The position numbers were made by a program, and so were the translations under genes. Below are positions 9,093-19,244 of a stretch of DNA of 34,647 nt, one piece after another. Position 1 is the first letter of the stretch. The number at the start of each line of letters is the position of its first letter. Origin of the DNA: Bordetella parapertussis (GTDB lineage Bacteria > Pseudomonadota > Gammaproteobacteria > Burkholderiales > Burkholderiaceae_B); contig CALQNE010000008.1 of the NCBI GenBank assembly GCA_943331855.1, positions 1-34,647 of the forward strand, in the 5' to 3' direction. The notes under the pieces were generated by a model, which worked only from the letters and a program-made list of their open reading frames with translations, had not been told where the DNA came from and did not search any database.

Positions 9093-10046
9093 TTAACGCT
9101 GCGCGTCAATCAGCGCATCTAATTTGCGGGCATCTGTTACAAACGCGCGAATCCCTTCGGATAACTTTTCGCTCGCCATCGCATCTTCGTTTAATAAAAA
9201 GCGAAACGCCTGCTCATCTGACGGCAAACGCTGGGTAGTGTTCGCTTTTGCATATGCCAGGTTTAGATAAGGGCTGACTTCACCTTGCGCGTCGCTAAGA
9301 TTGGCCAATAGCTCAGGGCTGATCGTCAGTAGGTCGCAGCCAGCAAGCGCCAAAATCTGGCCTGTGTTTCTAAAGCTCGCGCCCATAATCTCAGTGGCAA
9401 CCCCAAAGTTTTTGTAGTAACTGTAGATTTTGGATACCGACAAGACGCCAGGATCATTTGCACCGCTGTTGGCCGCTTCATCCCAGTTGCTACCTTGTTG
9501 TTTTTTATGCCAGTCGTAAATGCGTCCAACGAAGGGCGAAATTAACTTGACGCGGGCCTCGGCGCACGCAACGGCCTGCACCAGTGAAAACAGTAAGGTC
9601 AGGTTGCAGTGGATGCCTTCGGCCTCAAGGATGCGGGCCGCCTGAATGCCTTCGTAGGTGGCGGCAATCTTGATCAGAATGCGGTCGCGCTCAAAGCCAG
9701 CGGTTTGATAGCGTTTGATCAAGCTGCGGGCGCGCTCGATCGTGGCGCTTGTGTCAAAGGATAGGCGTGCATCCACCTCGGTCGACACGCGTCCAGGCAC
9801 AATACTAAGTATTTCTTTTCCAAAAGATACTAAGAGTTGATCGACCAGATCGCTCGTGACCGCCGTTGGGTTGGCTTTCACACAGCGTTCAAGCATGGGG
9901 CGATACGCGTCTTGTTGGACCGCTTTTAGGATCAAAGAGGGGTTTGTCGTTGCATCAGTCGGCAGATAGCGCCGCATGCTCTCAAAATCACCGGTATCGG
10001 CGACAACGGTGGTGTGGGTCCGCAGGGAGTCAAGAAGGCTGGCCAT
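9093..10046 (-). CDS. tal: Transaldolase, TalB type
   Basis: The 317-residue protein matches the classic TalB family in length. It transfers a dihydroxyacetone unit from sedoheptulose 7-phosphate to glyceraldehyde 3-phosphate in the pentose phosphate pathway. Visible active-site features are Asp17 (VVADTGDF), the [10 protein letters not shown] block (30-39) and the Schiff-base Lys126 in [15 protein letters not shown], followed by HCNLTLLFS. The gene stands alone on the - strand, between the convergent ABC permease and the divergent carA, with only 50 bases between the tal and carA starts, so the two promoters must be close together. Confidence 0.96.
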   Translation of the reverse strand: MASLLDSLRTHTTVVADTGDFESMRRYLPTDATTNPSLILKAVQQDAYRPMLERCVKANPTAVTSDLVDQLLVSFGKEILSIVPGRVSTEVDARLSFDTSATIERARSLIKRYQTAGFERDRILIKIAATYEGIQAARILEAEGIHCNLTLLFSLVQAVACAEARVKLISPFVGRIYDWHKKQQGSNWDEAANSGANDPGVLSVSKIYSYYKNFGVATEIMGASFRNTGQILALAGCDLLTISPELLANLSDAQGEVSPYLNLAYAKANTTQRLPSDEQAFRFLLNEDAMASEKLSEGIRAFVTDARKLDALIDAQR

Positions 10047-10096
10047 CAGTTATACTTCCAAGGTTTGCTTACTAATTTTTAACGCTGGGGTTTATT

Positions 10097-11272
10097 GTGC
10101 TGCCGAATATATTCGAAGAATTACGAGCTAAGCAAAATGCCCCCCAGTCAAAGCGTGCAATTGCGATTCTAGCGCTCGCCGACGGAACCGTCTTTAAAGG
10201 CATCTCGATCGGGGCGGATGGGCATACGGTTGCCGAGGTGGTGTTTAACACTGCCATGACCGGCTACCAAGAGATCTTGACTGATCCGAGCTACAGTGGC
10301 CAGATTGTCACCCTGACTTATCCCCATATTGGCAATACAGGCGTCAACCTTGAAGACGTCGAGTCAAGCAAAATTCATGCCGCAGGGCTGATTGTGCGAA
10401 ATTGCCCCGAGCAACTGTCAAATTTCCGCTCGACGCAATCTTTACCTGACTATCTCAAATCGCAGGGCATTGTCGCGATTGCTGAGATCGACACCCGTAA
10501 ATTGACCCGCATTTTGCGTGAAGGTGGCGCGCAAGGTGGCTGTATTTTGGTTGGCGAAGATGCTGAAAAGGCCTTGCAGTTCGCTGCAAAATTTCCGGGT
10601 ATGGCCGGACAAGACCTGGCAAAGGTGGTGTCGGCCACTAAAAACGCTGGATGGACTGAATCTACGTGGCAACTCGGTGAAGGGTTTGGGCAAAACAACA
10701 GCCAGCTACCCCATGTGGTTGCCTACGACTTTGGCGTGAAATCAAACATTCTTCGCTTGCTTGCCGAGCGTGGTTGCCGCATCACGGTGGTGCCTGCACA
10801 AACGACGGCCGCTGACGTACTAAAACTTAACCCCGATGGTGTGTTTTTATCGAACGGTCCAGGTGATCCTGATCCGTGTGATTACGCAATCGCAGCCACC
10901 AAGGTTTTTCTCGAGCGCAAGTTGCCCACCTTCGGCATTTGCCTGGGACATCAGATCATGGGCCTGGCCATTGGTGCCAAAACCGTCAAGATGAAAACCG
11001 GTCACCACGGCTCAAATCACCCTGTACAACATTTGGCCTCAGGCCGCGTGTTTATCACAGCGCAAAATCATGGCTTTGCAGTCGATGCCAAAACCTTGCC
11101 CGCAAATGTGCGCGCAACGCATGTGTCGTTGTTTGATGGGACTTTGCAGGGGTTTGAACTCACCGATCGGCCTGCCTTTTGTTTTCAAGGGCACCCCGAA
11201 GCAAGCCCAGGGCCACATGACATTGTTGTCTTGTTCGATCAATTCATGAGCCTGATGGCCAGCAACAAATAA
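10097..11272 (+). CDS. carA: Carbamoyl-phosphate synthase small subunit (glutaminase)
   Basis: CarA hydrolyses glutamine and passes ammonia to CarB for carbamoyl phosphate, feeding arginine and pyrimidine synthesis. The N-terminal CPSase domain has [19 protein letters not shown] (about 48-66); the class I glutamine amidotransferase domain has the nucleophile Cys282 in [10 protein letters not shown] and the His366/Glu368 pair in [11 protein letters not shown]. The start is a GTG preceded by GGGG at 10087-10090. From it the product is 391 residues, with roughly 20 residues ([20 protein letters not shown]) before the conserved [10 protein letters not shown] that shorter homologues lack. No later in-frame start codon fits the family. 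carB follows after nine bases. Confidence 0.97.
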   Translation: MLPNIFEELRAKQNAPQSKRAIAILALADGTVFKGISIGADGHTVAEVVFNTAMTGYQEILTDPSYSGQIVTLTYPHIGNTGVNLEDVESSKIHAAGLIVRNCPEQLSNFRSTQSLPDYLKSQGIVAIAEIDTRKLTRILREGGAQGGCILVGEDAEKALQFAAKFPGMAGQDLAKVVSATKNAGWTESTWQLGEGFGQNNSQLPHVVAYDFGVKSNILRLLAERGCRITVVPAQTTAADVLKLNPDGVFLSNGPGDPDPCDYAIAATKVFLERKLPTFGICLGHQIMGLAIGAKTVKMKTGHHGSNHPVQHLASGRVFITAQNHGFAVDAKTLPANVRATHVSLFDGTLQGFELTDRPAFCFQGHPEASPGPHDIVVLFDQFMSLMASNK

Positions 11273-11281
11273 AGAGTCAAC

Positions 11282-14200
11282 ATGCCCAAGCGTACCGACC
11301 TAAAAACCATTTTGATTATCGGCGCAGGCCCCATTGTGATTGGGCAAGCCTGCGAGTTCGATTACTCAGGCGCACAGGCCTGCAAGGCCCTTAAAGCTGA
11401 GGGCTACCGTACGGTGCTGGTCAATAGCAATCCGGCCACCATCATGACTGACCCAGAAACAGCGGATGTCACTTACATCGAGCCTATTACTTGGCAAGTG
11501 GTTGAAAAAATTATTGAAAAAGAACGTCCCGATGCGGTGTTGCCCACGATGGGGGGGCAAACTGCCTTAAATTGTGCGCTTGATCTTGATAAGCACGGCG
11601 TATTAAAAAAATACAATGTTGAGTTGATTGGCGCGAATGCGCATGCAATTGAAAAAGCAGAGGATCGCCAAAAATTTAAAGTTGCAATGACTGCGATTGG
11701 TCTGGAGTCTGCCAAATCGGGTGTTGCGCATTCGCTCGAAGAGGCCTGGGAAGTTCAACGCCGCATAGGTGCCGAAATCGGCACCTCCGGTTTTCCTGCG
11801 GTGATTCGTCCAAGCTTTACGCTCGGTGGCAGTGGCGGCGGTATCGCATACAACGCAGAAGAGTTTGAAACTATTTGTCGTCGTGGTCTCGAGGCTTCGC
11901 CTACAAGTGAGCTCTTGATTGAAGAGTCCTTGCTTGGCTGGAAAGAATTTGAAATGGAAGTCGTGCGTGATAGCGCCGATAACTGCATCATTGTTTGCTC
12001 GATCGAAAATCTGGATCCAATGGGTGTGCATACGGGCGACTCAATTACTGTGGCTCCCGCGCAAACGCTGACCGATAAAGAATATCAAATCATGCGCAAC
12101 GCCTCGATCGCGGTGTTGCGTGAAATTGGTGTCGATACCGGTGGTTCAAACGTACAGTTTGCGGTGAATCCCCTCAATGGTCGGATGATTGTGATTGAGA
12201 TGAATCCGCGTGTCTCGCGTTCGTCAGCGCTCGCGTCAAAGGCCACAGGCTTTCCGATTGCCAAGGTCGCTGCGCGCCTAGCCGTCGGTTACACCTTAGA
12301 CGAACTCAAAAACGAAATCACAGGTGGTGCGACACCGGCCTCGTTTGAGCCGACCATTGATTACGTGGTCACCAAGGTGCCACGTTTTGCATTTGAAAAA
12401 TTTCCAACCGCTGATGCGCGCCTCACCACTCAAATGAAGTCAGTTGGTGAAGTGATGGCAATTGGCCGAACCTTTCAAGAGTCGTTTCAAAAAGCGCTAC
12501 GCGGCCTAGAAGTTGGTGTCGATGGCTTGAACCAAAAAACGACTGATCGTGAAAAAATTCAAATTGAACTGGGTGAGCCAGGCCCTGAGCGTATTTGGTA
12601 CGTAGGTGATGCCTTTGCGCAAGGCTTCTCGATGGATGAAGTGCATCAGCTGACCAAAATTGATCCGTGGTTTTTGGCGCAGATTAAAGAAATCGTCGAT
12701 ATTGAATTAGCCCTTGAGCAGCGTACGATTGCCGACTTGGATTACGACACCCTGTGGCAATTAAAACGCCGAGGCTTCTCAGATCGCCGCCTGGCTTTTT
12801 TGTTAGATACCGTCGAGGCAGAAGTGCGCAAGCTGCGTCATCAGTTGAATGTGCGTCCGGTCTTTAAACGGGTTGATACTTGCGCCGCAGAGTTTGCAAC
12901 GAATACGGCGTATTTATATTCGACCTACGAACAAGAATGCGAAGCGAAACCCACAGATCGTAAAAAGATTATTGTGCTGGGTGGTGGACCCAACCGAATC
13001 GGTCAAGGCATCGAGTTCGATTATTGCTGCGTACATGCCGCGCTAGCGTTGCGCGAAGATGGTTTCGAAACCATCATGATCAATTGCAACCCCGAAACTG
13101 TGTCGACGGATTACGATACTTCTGACCGTTTGTATTTTGAACCGGTCACACTTGAAGACGTACTCGAGATCGTGCACATCGAAAAGCCCGTGGGCATGAT
13201 CGTTCAGTATGGCGGTCAAACGCCATTGAAACTTGCTCGTGCACTTGAGGCGAATGGTGTGCCAATCATTGGCACCAGTCCAGAGTCCATTGATGTTGCT
13301 GAAGATCGTGAGCGGTTTCAAAAACTGTTAACCAAGCTGAACTTGCGTCAACCGCCTAACCGCACCGCACGCACCGAAAGCGAGGCCTTGGCCCATGCGC
13401 AAGAAATTGGTTATCCCCTGGTCGTGCGTCCGAGCTATGTGCTCGGTGGTCGGGCCATGGAGATCGTGCACGAACAAGGTGACCTCGAGCGTTACATGCG
13501 TGAGGCAGTCAAAGTCAGTAACGATTCACCCGTATTGCTTGATCGCTTTTTAAATGATGCCATCGAGATTGATGTGGATTGTTTGTGTGACGGGCAACAG
13601 GTGTTTATCGGCGGCGTGATGGAACACATCGAGCAGGCAGGCGTGCACTCGGGTGACTCGGCTTGCAGCTTGCCACCATTTTCACTATCCACCGAGATGA
13701 CCACCGAAATCAAACGGCAAACTGCGTTGATGGCGCGCGCCTTAAACGTTTCTGGGTTAATGAACGTTCAGTTCGCGGTACAAAAAGGCGATGTCTACGT
13801 GTTAGAGGTCAACCCGCGCGCATCTCGCACAGTACCGTTCGTGTCTAAGGCAACGGGCCTGCAACTGGCCAAGATTGCTGCGCGTGCAATGGCTGGGCAA
13901 ACCTTGGCTTCTCAGGGTATTACCAAAGAAGTTGTGCCACATTACTTCTCAGTTAAAGAGGCCGTGTTTCCGTTTGTGAAGTTTCCAGGCGTAGACACGA
14001 TTCTGGGCCCTGAAATGAAGTCGACTGGCGAGGTTATGGGTGTGGGTGTCACATTTGGTGAAGCCTTTGTTAAATCACAAATGGCAGCGAGCGTGAACTT
14101 ACCCGAATCGGGCACTGCGTTTATTAGCGTCAAAAATCAAGACAAACCGAAGGCCGTTGAAGTCGCGCGTGGCTTGCATGGCTTAGGCTTCAAAGTGGTG

Positions 14201-14518
14201 GCAACGCGTGGTACCGCCGCAGCCATCAAAGAAGCGGGCATCCCCGTTATGGTGGTCAACAAAGTGGCTGAAGGACGCCCACATATTGTTGACATGCTTA
14301 AAAACGGTGAAGTGTCGCTTGTGATTAATTCAGTCGAAGAGCGACGTAATGCCATTACGGATTCGCGAGCGATTCGCACCCAAGCGCTTGCCGCACGTGT
14401 GACTTACTACACCACGATTGCGGGGGCGCGTGCCGCAGTCGAAGGCATGCAGTACTTGCGAGAAGGGCTTGGGATTACCGTATATTCATTGCAAGAACTA
14501 CATCAATCACTGAAATAG
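11282..14518 (+). CDS. carB: Carbamoyl-phosphate synthase large subunit
   Basis: This 1078-residue protein is full length for CarB, which uses two ATP to turn bicarbonate and ammonia into carbamoyl phosphate. The two homologous ATP-grasp halves each begin with a conserved glycine-rich block: [21 protein letters not shown] near residue 10 and [19 protein letters not shown] near residue 563. The metal-binding [13 protein letters not shown] blocks occur in both halves ([16 protein letters not shown] and [16 protein letters not shown]). The C-terminal MGS-like allosteric domain starts near [20 protein letters not shown] upstream is the ribosome binding site. The next gene begins two bases after its stop, so the following catabolic-type genes may be read from the car promoter. 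Confidence 0.98.
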   Translation: MPKRTDLKTILIIGAGPIVIGQACEFDYSGAQACKALKAEGYRTVLVNSNPATIMTDPETADVTYIEPITWQVVEKIIEKERPDAVLPTMGGQTALNCALDLDKHGVLKKYNVELIGANAHAIEKAEDRQKFKVAMTAIGLESAKSGVAHSLEEAWEVQRRIGAEIGTSGFPAVIRPSFTLGGSGGGIAYNAEEFETICRRGLEASPTSELLIEESLLGWKEFEMEVVRDSADNCIIVCSIENLDPMGVHTGDSITVAPAQTLTDKEYQIMRNASIAVLREIGVDTGGSNVQFAVNPLNGRMIVIEMNPRVSRSSALASKATGFPIAKVAARLAVGYTLDELKNEITGGATPASFEPTIDYVVTKVPRFAFEKFPTADARLTTQMKSVGEVMAIGRTFQESFQKALRGLEVGVDGLNQKTTDREKIQIELGEPGPERIWYVGDAFAQGFSMDEVHQLTKIDPWFLAQIKEIVDIELALEQRTIADLDYDTLWQLKRRGFSDRRLAFLLDTVEAEVRKLRHQLNVRPVFKRVDTCAAEFATNTAYLYSTYEQECEAKPTDRKKIIVLGGGPNRIGQGIEFDYCCVHAALALREDGFETIMINCNPETVSTDYDTSDRLYFEPVTLEDVLEIVHIEKPVGMIVQYGGQTPLKLARALEANGVPIIGTSPESIDVAEDRERFQKLLTKLNLRQPPNRTARTESEALAHAQEIGYPLVVRPSYVLGGRAMEIVHEQGDLERYMREAVKVSNDSPVLLDRFLNDAIEIDVDCLCDGQQVFIGGVMEHIEQAGVHSGDSACSLPPFSLSTEMTTEIKRQTALMARALNVSGLMNVQFAVQKGDVYVLEVNPRASRTVPFVSKATGLQLAKIAARAMAGQTLASQGITKEVVPHYFSVKEAVFPFVKFPGVDTILGPEMKSTGEVMGVGVTFGEAFVKSQMAASVNLPESGTAFISVKNQDKPKAVEVARGLHGLGFKVVATRGTAAAIKEAGIPVMVVNKVAEGRPHIVDMLKNGEVSLVINSVEERRNAITDSRAIRTQALAARVTYYTTIAGARAAVEGMQYLREGLGITVYSLQELHQSLK

Positions 14519-14520
14519 AT

Positions 14521-15708
14521 ATGACGACCACTCCGCTTCCCTATGCAGGTATTCGAGTTTTAGATATTAGCCAAGGGATTGCGGGGCCCTACTGCGCGCA
14601 CATCCTTTGGCAGCAAGGCGCTCACGTTATAAAAGTTGAACCGCCTTCCGGTGATTGGATACGCTTTATTGGTGCGGCCAAAGGTGATTTGAGCGCGCAT
14701 GCCATTCAGTTCAATGCGGGCAAGCAAGCCCTGGCGTTGGACGCCCGTACAGAGGCGGGTAAAAAAATACTGTTGCAGTTAGCGTTGCGAGCCGATGTGA
14801 TCGTGCAAAACTTTCGCCCAGGCGTTGCAGATCGTTTAGGCGTAGGTTATGCCGCCCTGTCAAAAATCAAACCAGATCTCGTATATGTGTCGGTGAGTGG
14901 TTATGGTCAGGATGGACCTTATGCGGATGCTCCTGCCACTGATTCTGTGATGCAGGCCGATAGCGGGTTGATGTTTTCCAATCAAGACGAGCATGGTGTT
15001 CCCAGACGGATCGGCTTATTAGCGGCTGACGTCACGACGGGTTTGTATGCGTCACAAGGCGCGGCTACTGCGTTGTATCAGCGTTTGGCACATCAACAGG
15101 GTACGCACGTACAAGTCAGCTTGTTTGAGGCCTGTGCGGCCTTGCAAGGCGCCTGCTTTATCGAGCAAGCGATTGCAGGAAAACGGCCCTTTGGCGCGGT
15201 GAGCGCACCTAATGCTGTGTTTGCCACTGCGGATGGCACGATTTCTGTTGTGACAGTGAACACCGAGCATTTTCATCGTGTCAGCAAAGCCTTTGGCCAT
15301 GAAGAATGGATCACCGATCCTCGTTATGTTGAAAACGCCATCCGCTTTGAAAACAGAGCAACCCTGCACGCTGATATGGCGCAGTTGCTTAAACAGCATA
15401 CGACTGCACACTGGGTCGCGTTATTTCAAAAGCACGATGTTTTACATGCGCAGGTTCGCAATTACACCGAAGTGCTTGAACACCCTCAAGCAGTGCATTT
15501 AAGTTTGGCACAACAGCTCGAACAAGCCGGTGTCGGTACCTTGCCTTATATCGGTTTGCCATCGCATCCTTTGCATCGTCCTGTTACCAGCGCCCCGCGT
15601 GTTGGCGAAAACTCGATCGAAGTATTGACACAGGCGGGTGTCAGTGCTGAGACGATTGAACAATTACTCAAAACCGGCGTTGTTACTCAGGCTAAATCAC
15701 ATGAATAA
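14521..15708 (+). CDS. CaiB/BaiF family (class III) CoA-transferase
   Basis: The 395-residue length and the motifs fit class III CoA-transferases: the N-terminal GIRVLDISQGIAGPYCAHIL, KVEPPSGDWIR, the FRPGVADRLGVGY block and the catalytic aspartate Asp170 in LLAADVTTGL, equivalent to Asp169 of formyl-CoA transferase. The family moves CoA between carboxylic acids; members act on oxalate, carnitine, benzylsuccinate, glutarate and others, and the acceptor cannot be told here. It follows carB by two bases and overlaps the next gene by eight bases. A role as a glutarate CoA-transferase is only a guess based on the pyridine catabolic island farther along. Confidence 0.9.
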   Translation: MTTTPLPYAGIRVLDISQGIAGPYCAHILWQQGAHVIKVEPPSGDWIRFIGAAKGDLSAHAIQFNAGKQALALDARTEAGKKILLQLALRADVIVQNFRPGVADRLGVGYAALSKIKPDLVYVSVSGYGQDGPYADAPATDSVMQADSGLMFSNQDEHGVPRRIGLLAADVTTGLYASQGAATALYQRLAHQQGTHVQVSLFEACAALQGACFIEQAIAGKRPFGAVSAPNAVFATADGTISVVTVNTEHFHRVSKAFGHEEWITDPRYVENAIRFENRATLHADMAQLLKQHTTAHWVALFQKHDVLHAQVRNYTEVLEHPQAVHLSLAQQLEQAGVGTLPYIGLPSHPLHRPVTSAPRVGENSIEVLTQAGVSAETIEQLLKTGVVTQAKSHE

Positions 15709-16705
15709 TTTCAATACGCTCGGCTCTGTATGGCGGATGGCGTTTGCGACCTTGGTCGTCTCTACCTTTGCTGCTGTCTGTGCGCCCAACGCGGCTGCCC
15801 AAGCCGCAGCCTATCCCAACAAAGCGATTCGAATGGTTGTACCGTATCCACCAGGTGGCCCAACTGATTTAACGGCTCGGGTGGTGGCTGCAGAAATGAG
15901 TAAAACACTCGGCCAATCGATTGTGGTCGATAACAAGCCAGGCGCCAGCGGCATGATTGGTGCTGAGTTGGTGGCACGGGCCGAACCTGATGGCTATACG
16001 TTTTTGGCGAATGCCTCGCTGCATGTGATCAATCCGCACCTGTATCCCGATATGCGCTTTGATGCACTTAAAGATTTTGCGCCAATTACACAGCTGGCGG
16101 GCGTACCACTCGTGTTGGTCGTGCCAAATAGCTTGCCCGTGCATTCAATTAAAGACTTGGTCGAATACGGTAAAAAGAATCCAGGCAAATTGAATTTTGC
16201 CTCATCTGGAAGCGCCTCGGCCCAGCATTTGGCGGGTGAATCTTTCAAGGTTGCAGCGGGTATTGAGATGCAACACATTCCCTATAAAGGAAGCTCTCCG
16301 GCATTGGCGGACTTGGTGGGCGGACAAGTTCAATTAATGTTTGATTCAATGCCGTCGTCCATGCCTTTCATCAAAGCGGGTAAGTTGCGTGCCATTGCTG
16401 TGACCACACTTAAACGTGCACAAGCGCTACCTGATCTGCCGACGATTGCAGAATCTGGATATCCTGGTTTTGATGTCGCAACGTGGTACGGGTTCTGGGC
16501 ACCTAAAGGTACGCCCTCTGCGATCGTTAATCAGTTATCACAGGCAGCGAGTGCGGCCTTGAAGCTGCAGTCGGTTCAAGAGCAATACGCAGGAATGGGT
16601 GCGGAGCCCGTGGGTTCAAGCCCAGCCGAGTTTGCCAAATATAACGAAACCGAACTTGCGAAGTGGGAAAAAATTGTTCGCGCTTCAGGTGCAAAGGCAA
16701 ACTAA
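15701..16705 (+). CDS. Bug family tripartite tricarboxylate transporter-type substrate-binding protein
   Basis: The 334-residue protein has a Sec signal peptide (hydrophobic core about residues 12-31, likely cleavage after AAAQA) and the Bug (TctC) signature: YPNKAIRMVVPYPPGGPTDLTAR, followed by VDNKPGASGMIGAELVARAEPDGYT. Bug proteins bind organic acids or amides; they are greatly expanded in Bordetella relatives and often lack a dedicated membrane partner, as here, where no TctAB genes are nearby. The chosen ATG overlaps the CoA-transferase stop by eight bases, which implies coupling and a related role, possibly capture of the acid that the CoA-transferase activates. Confidence 0.93.
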   Translation: MNNFNTLGSVWRMAFATLVVSTFAAVCAPNAAAQAAAYPNKAIRMVVPYPPGGPTDLTARVVAAEMSKTLGQSIVVDNKPGASGMIGAELVARAEPDGYTFLANASLHVINPHLYPDMRFDALKDFAPITQLAGVPLVLVVPNSLPVHSIKDLVEYGKKNPGKLNFASSGSASAQHLAGESFKVAAGIEMQHIPYKGSSPALADLVGGQVQLMFDSMPSSMPFIKAGKLRAIAVTTLKRAQALPDLPTIAESGYPGFDVATWYGFWAPKGTPSAIVNQLSQAASAALKLQSVQEQYAGMGAEPVGSSPAEFAKYNETELAKWEKIVRASGAKAN

Positions 16706-17464
16706 GTGGCGGTTTTTATTACGGGTGCCAGCAGTGGCTTAGGTGCAGCACTCGCCAGGCAGTATGCGCTTCAGGGGCATACGCTTGGTTTGCTGGCGCG
16801 TCGTCGCGATCGTTTGCACGAACTCGCGGCGAGTTTGCCGGGCAATCACTATCTTTACGTGGTCGATGTCCAGGACAGAGACGCATTGCACGCGGCAGCA
16901 CAACACTTCCTTGAGCAGGTCGCCCACGTTGATGTGGTGGTCGCCTGTGCTGGCATCAGTGCGGGCACACTCACCGAGCAGACTGACGATTTTGGTGTCT
17001 TCAAAGCGATATTTGAAACGAACGTGATGGCTACTGTCTCGACCTTTGAGCCGTTTGTGCCACATATGCTTAAGCGTCAAAGTGGAACGCTGGTTGGCAT
17101 TGCAAGCGTCGCGGGTGTGAGAGGCTTGCCAGGGGCGGGGGCATACAGTGCTTCAAAGTCAGCTGTGACCACCTACTGCGAAAGCTTGCGCTTAGAGCTC
17201 ATGCCGCACAATGTTGCTGTTGTGACGGTTGCCCCTGGCTACATTCGTACAGAGATGACTGAAAAAAATCCCTATCACATGCCATTTTTAATGGATGCTG
17301 AGGTATTTGCTGGCAAGGCCGTCGCGGCAATCCAGGAAAAAAAATCCTACGTGGTGATCCCCTGGCAGATGGGGGTGGTAGGCAAGCTCATGCGTTTGCT
17401 GCCAAACTGGTTGTACGACAGGCTTGCGGTGAACGCGCCGCGCAAACCTCGACGCAGCGCTTAG
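16706..17464 (+). CDS. Short-chain dehydrogenase/reductase (SDR)
   Basis: A 252-residue classical SDR. The Rossmann motif TGASSGLG (6-13), CAGIS (81-85), Asn106, Ser134 and the catalytic Tyr147-x3-Lys151 in YSASK are all present. Arg32 and Arg33 after the second strand (LLARRRDRL) favour NADP(H) over NAD(H), by family rule. The start is a GTG that directly follows the Bug gene stop codon, with AAAGG a few bases upstream as ribosome binding site. It is the last gene of the carA-carB-CoA-transferase-Bug-SDR run and ends three bases before the convergent phosphatase gene. The substrate is unknown; the basic C-terminus (APRKPRRSA) is not part of the fold. Confidence 0.9.
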   Translation: MAVFITGASSGLGAALARQYALQGHTLGLLARRRDRLHELAASLPGNHYLYVVDVQDRDALHAAAQHFLEQVAHVDVVVACAGISAGTLTEQTDDFGVFKAIFETNVMATVSTFEPFVPHMLKRQSGTLVGIASVAGVRGLPGAGAYSASKSAVTTYCESLRLELMPHNVAVVTVAPGYIRTEMTEKNPYHMPFLMDAEVFAGKAVAAIQEKKSYVVIPWQMGVVGKLMRLLPNWLYDRLAVNAPRKPRRSA

Positions 17465-17467
17465 CCT

Positions 17468-18118
17468 TTAGTTTTGAGTCATATCATCACTAGAGCCGCG
17501 CTCTAGATGTCGTACGTCGCCCCAGTTAATTAGTTTCCAACCTTCTTTCGACACGCTTAAGCGATTCAGGCTGGCATTGAGCAACGGTGCTTCGCGCGGT
17601 AGGCGCAGGCTGACTTGGCTCGCATGACGCCAAATGATGTCCATGGCACCACCGTGACTGACCACCATGACACGTTGACCCAGGTGCTTCGCGGCAATGT
17701 CATCAATGGCGTTAACGACGCGCCGATGAAAAAACCCCAGTGATTCACCGCCTGGCAGTTCGGCATCCGGGTCGCGGCTGCGCCAGACTTTGGCCGCTTC
17801 AGGGGCGTGTTGATCCATCTCGCCATAGACTAAACCCTGCAAGACGCCAAAGTGACGTTCTCGCACGCCGGTTTCAATGTTTAGCGCAAGACCAAGTGAG
17901 TCGGCCAGAATACTGGCAGTGTGATGTGCGCGTTTGAGGTCGCTGGTGTAAATGGCATCAACACCTTCGCCCTGCGTTTTTAGTTGTGCAAGGTGCTTGC
18001 CCAAGGCCTGCGCTTGTTCAATGCCTTTTTCATTTAAAGGAATATCTTCCCAGCCTTGCACGCGGCGCAAGACATTCCAGGGCGTTTCGCCGTGCCTGAC
18101 TACCCAAATTTCGGTCAT
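17468..18118 (-). CDS. Histidine phosphatase family protein (phosphoglycerate mutase-like)
   Basis: The 216-residue protein carries the branch 1 histidine phosphatase signature RHGE (8-11) with nucleophile His9, followed by Arg63 (SDLKRAHHTA), Glu87 (GVRERHFGVLQGL) and the second catalytic histidine His155 in VVSHGGAMD. Such enzymes dephosphorylate small metabolites; it resembles GpmB and CobC phosphatases rather than a cofactor-dependent mutase, but substrate prediction is weak in this family. It begins one base after the stop of the upstream ATPase gene on the - strand, so it is the likely last gene of the enamidase-transporter operon. A housekeeping role unrelated to that operon remains possible. 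Confidence 0.9.
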   Translation of the reverse strand: MTEIWVVRHGETPWNVLRRVQGWEDIPLNEKGIEQAQALGKHLAQLKTQGEGVDAIYTSDLKRAHHTASILADSLGLALNIETGVRERHFGVLQGLVYGEMDQHAPEAAKVWRSRDPDAELPGGESLGFFHRRVVNAIDDIAAKHLGQRVMVVSHGGAMDIIWRHASQVSLRLPREAPLLNASLNRLSVSKEGWKLINWGDVRHLERGSSDDMTQN

Positions 18119-18119
18119 G

Positions 18120-19238
18120 CTATGTATCCAGAATCTTAATATTTGAAATGGGGAGACTGATCATAACTTGTGCGTTGACTGCATAGGGTGTCTCGCCAAG
18201 CTGGTGGGTTTGATCAATCATCACCTGTTGCGAATTGCTCAGAACAAAATACCGGGTTTGTTGTCCCATAAATTCTTTGGCGACCACGGTGCCCTGCAAT
18301 ACGAGTGATGATACCTGAGAGGTGCCCTGACTACTTTGCGTGTTGTGTTGCAATGAAACCTGATGGGGGCGCGCGCAGACTAACACCGAAGCGCCCACGC
18401 GTAGTGCATTGAGCAGACTTGGTGAGACAGCCGTTTTAGCAATCGTGCAGGCCATGCCGTCCAAGAAGTTCACAACAAGATGATCGGCGAGGATCTCTTG
18501 CACGGTCGCATTGAGCTTATTCATGCTGCCCACAAACTCAGCCACAAAGCGATTGATGGGCGTATCAAACAAGTCGACGGGTGTCCCAATTTGTTGCACA
18601 ACACCGTGATGCAGCACCGCCATTCGATCGGCGGTTGTCATTGCCTCTTCTTGATCGTGCGTGACAAAAATCGTCGTAATGCCTAATCTGCGTTGCAAGG
18701 CGAGTAGCTCTTGACGCATTTGGGTGCGCAGATTTTTATCTAGATTAGAGAGAGGTTCGTCAAGCAGGAGAACCTTGGGCTCAATGACAACGGTTCGAGC
18801 CAGGGCGACACGCTGCTGTTGGCCGCCGGACAGCTGTCCAGGATAGCGCTGCGCATAATCCGTTAATCCGACGAGTTCTAAAACGTCTTGAACGCGTTGC
18901 TTCAACGCCGCGCGCGCAACGCGTCGCTCAACTAAACCAAAGGCGACGTTATCCCACACGGTCATGTGCGGCCAAAGCGCGTAGTTTTGAAACACCATCC
19001 CGATATCACGTTGCCACGCAGGTACCTGACTGATATCTACGCCATCGACCAACAGTTGACCTGTTTTCAATGAATTAAACCCGGCAATCAAACGAAGTAA
19101 CGTGGATTTTCCTGAGCCCGATGGCCCGAGTAGTGCAAAAAATTCGCCTGGTGTGATCGTCAGGTTAATATTTTTCAATACATCAGTCGTGCCATACGAT
19201 AGGCTGACATCGCGACATTCGACACTGACTTTTTTCAT
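18120..19238 (-). CDS. ABC transporter ATP-binding protein, Fe(III)/polyamine/AEP type (FbpC/PotA-like)
   Basis: This 372-residue ATPase has Walker A GPSGSGKST (38-46), Q-loop at MVFQNYALWPHMTVWDNV (81-98), signature LSGGQ (136-140), Walker B LLLDEP (157-162) and the switch histidine in FVTHDQEEAM. After about residue 240 a TOBE-like C-terminal domain follows, typical of the FbpC/PotA/PhnT branch. It pairs with the fused permease six bases upstream in transcription and the binding protein before that. Import of the operon's organic substrate is favoured over iron because the set follows the enamidase gene. Confidence 0.92.
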   Translation of the reverse strand: MKKVSVECRDVSLSYGTTDVLKNINLTITPGEFFALLGPSGSGKSTLLRLIAGFNSLKTGQLLVDGVDISQVPAWQRDIGMVFQNYALWPHMTVWDNVAFGLVERRVARAALKQRVQDVLELVGLTDYAQRYPGQLSGGQQQRVALARTVVIEPKVLLLDEPLSNLDKNLRTQMRQELLALQRRLGITTIFVTHDQEEAMTTADRMAVLHHGVVQQIGTPVDLFDTPINRFVAEFVGSMNKLNATVQEILADHLVVNFLDGMACTIAKTAVSPSLLNALRVGASVLVCARPHQVSLQHNTQSSQGTSQVSSLVLQGTVVAKEFMGQQTRYFVLSNSQQVMIDQTHQLGETPYAVNAQVMISLPISNIKILDT

Positions 19239-19244
19239 GATGAA

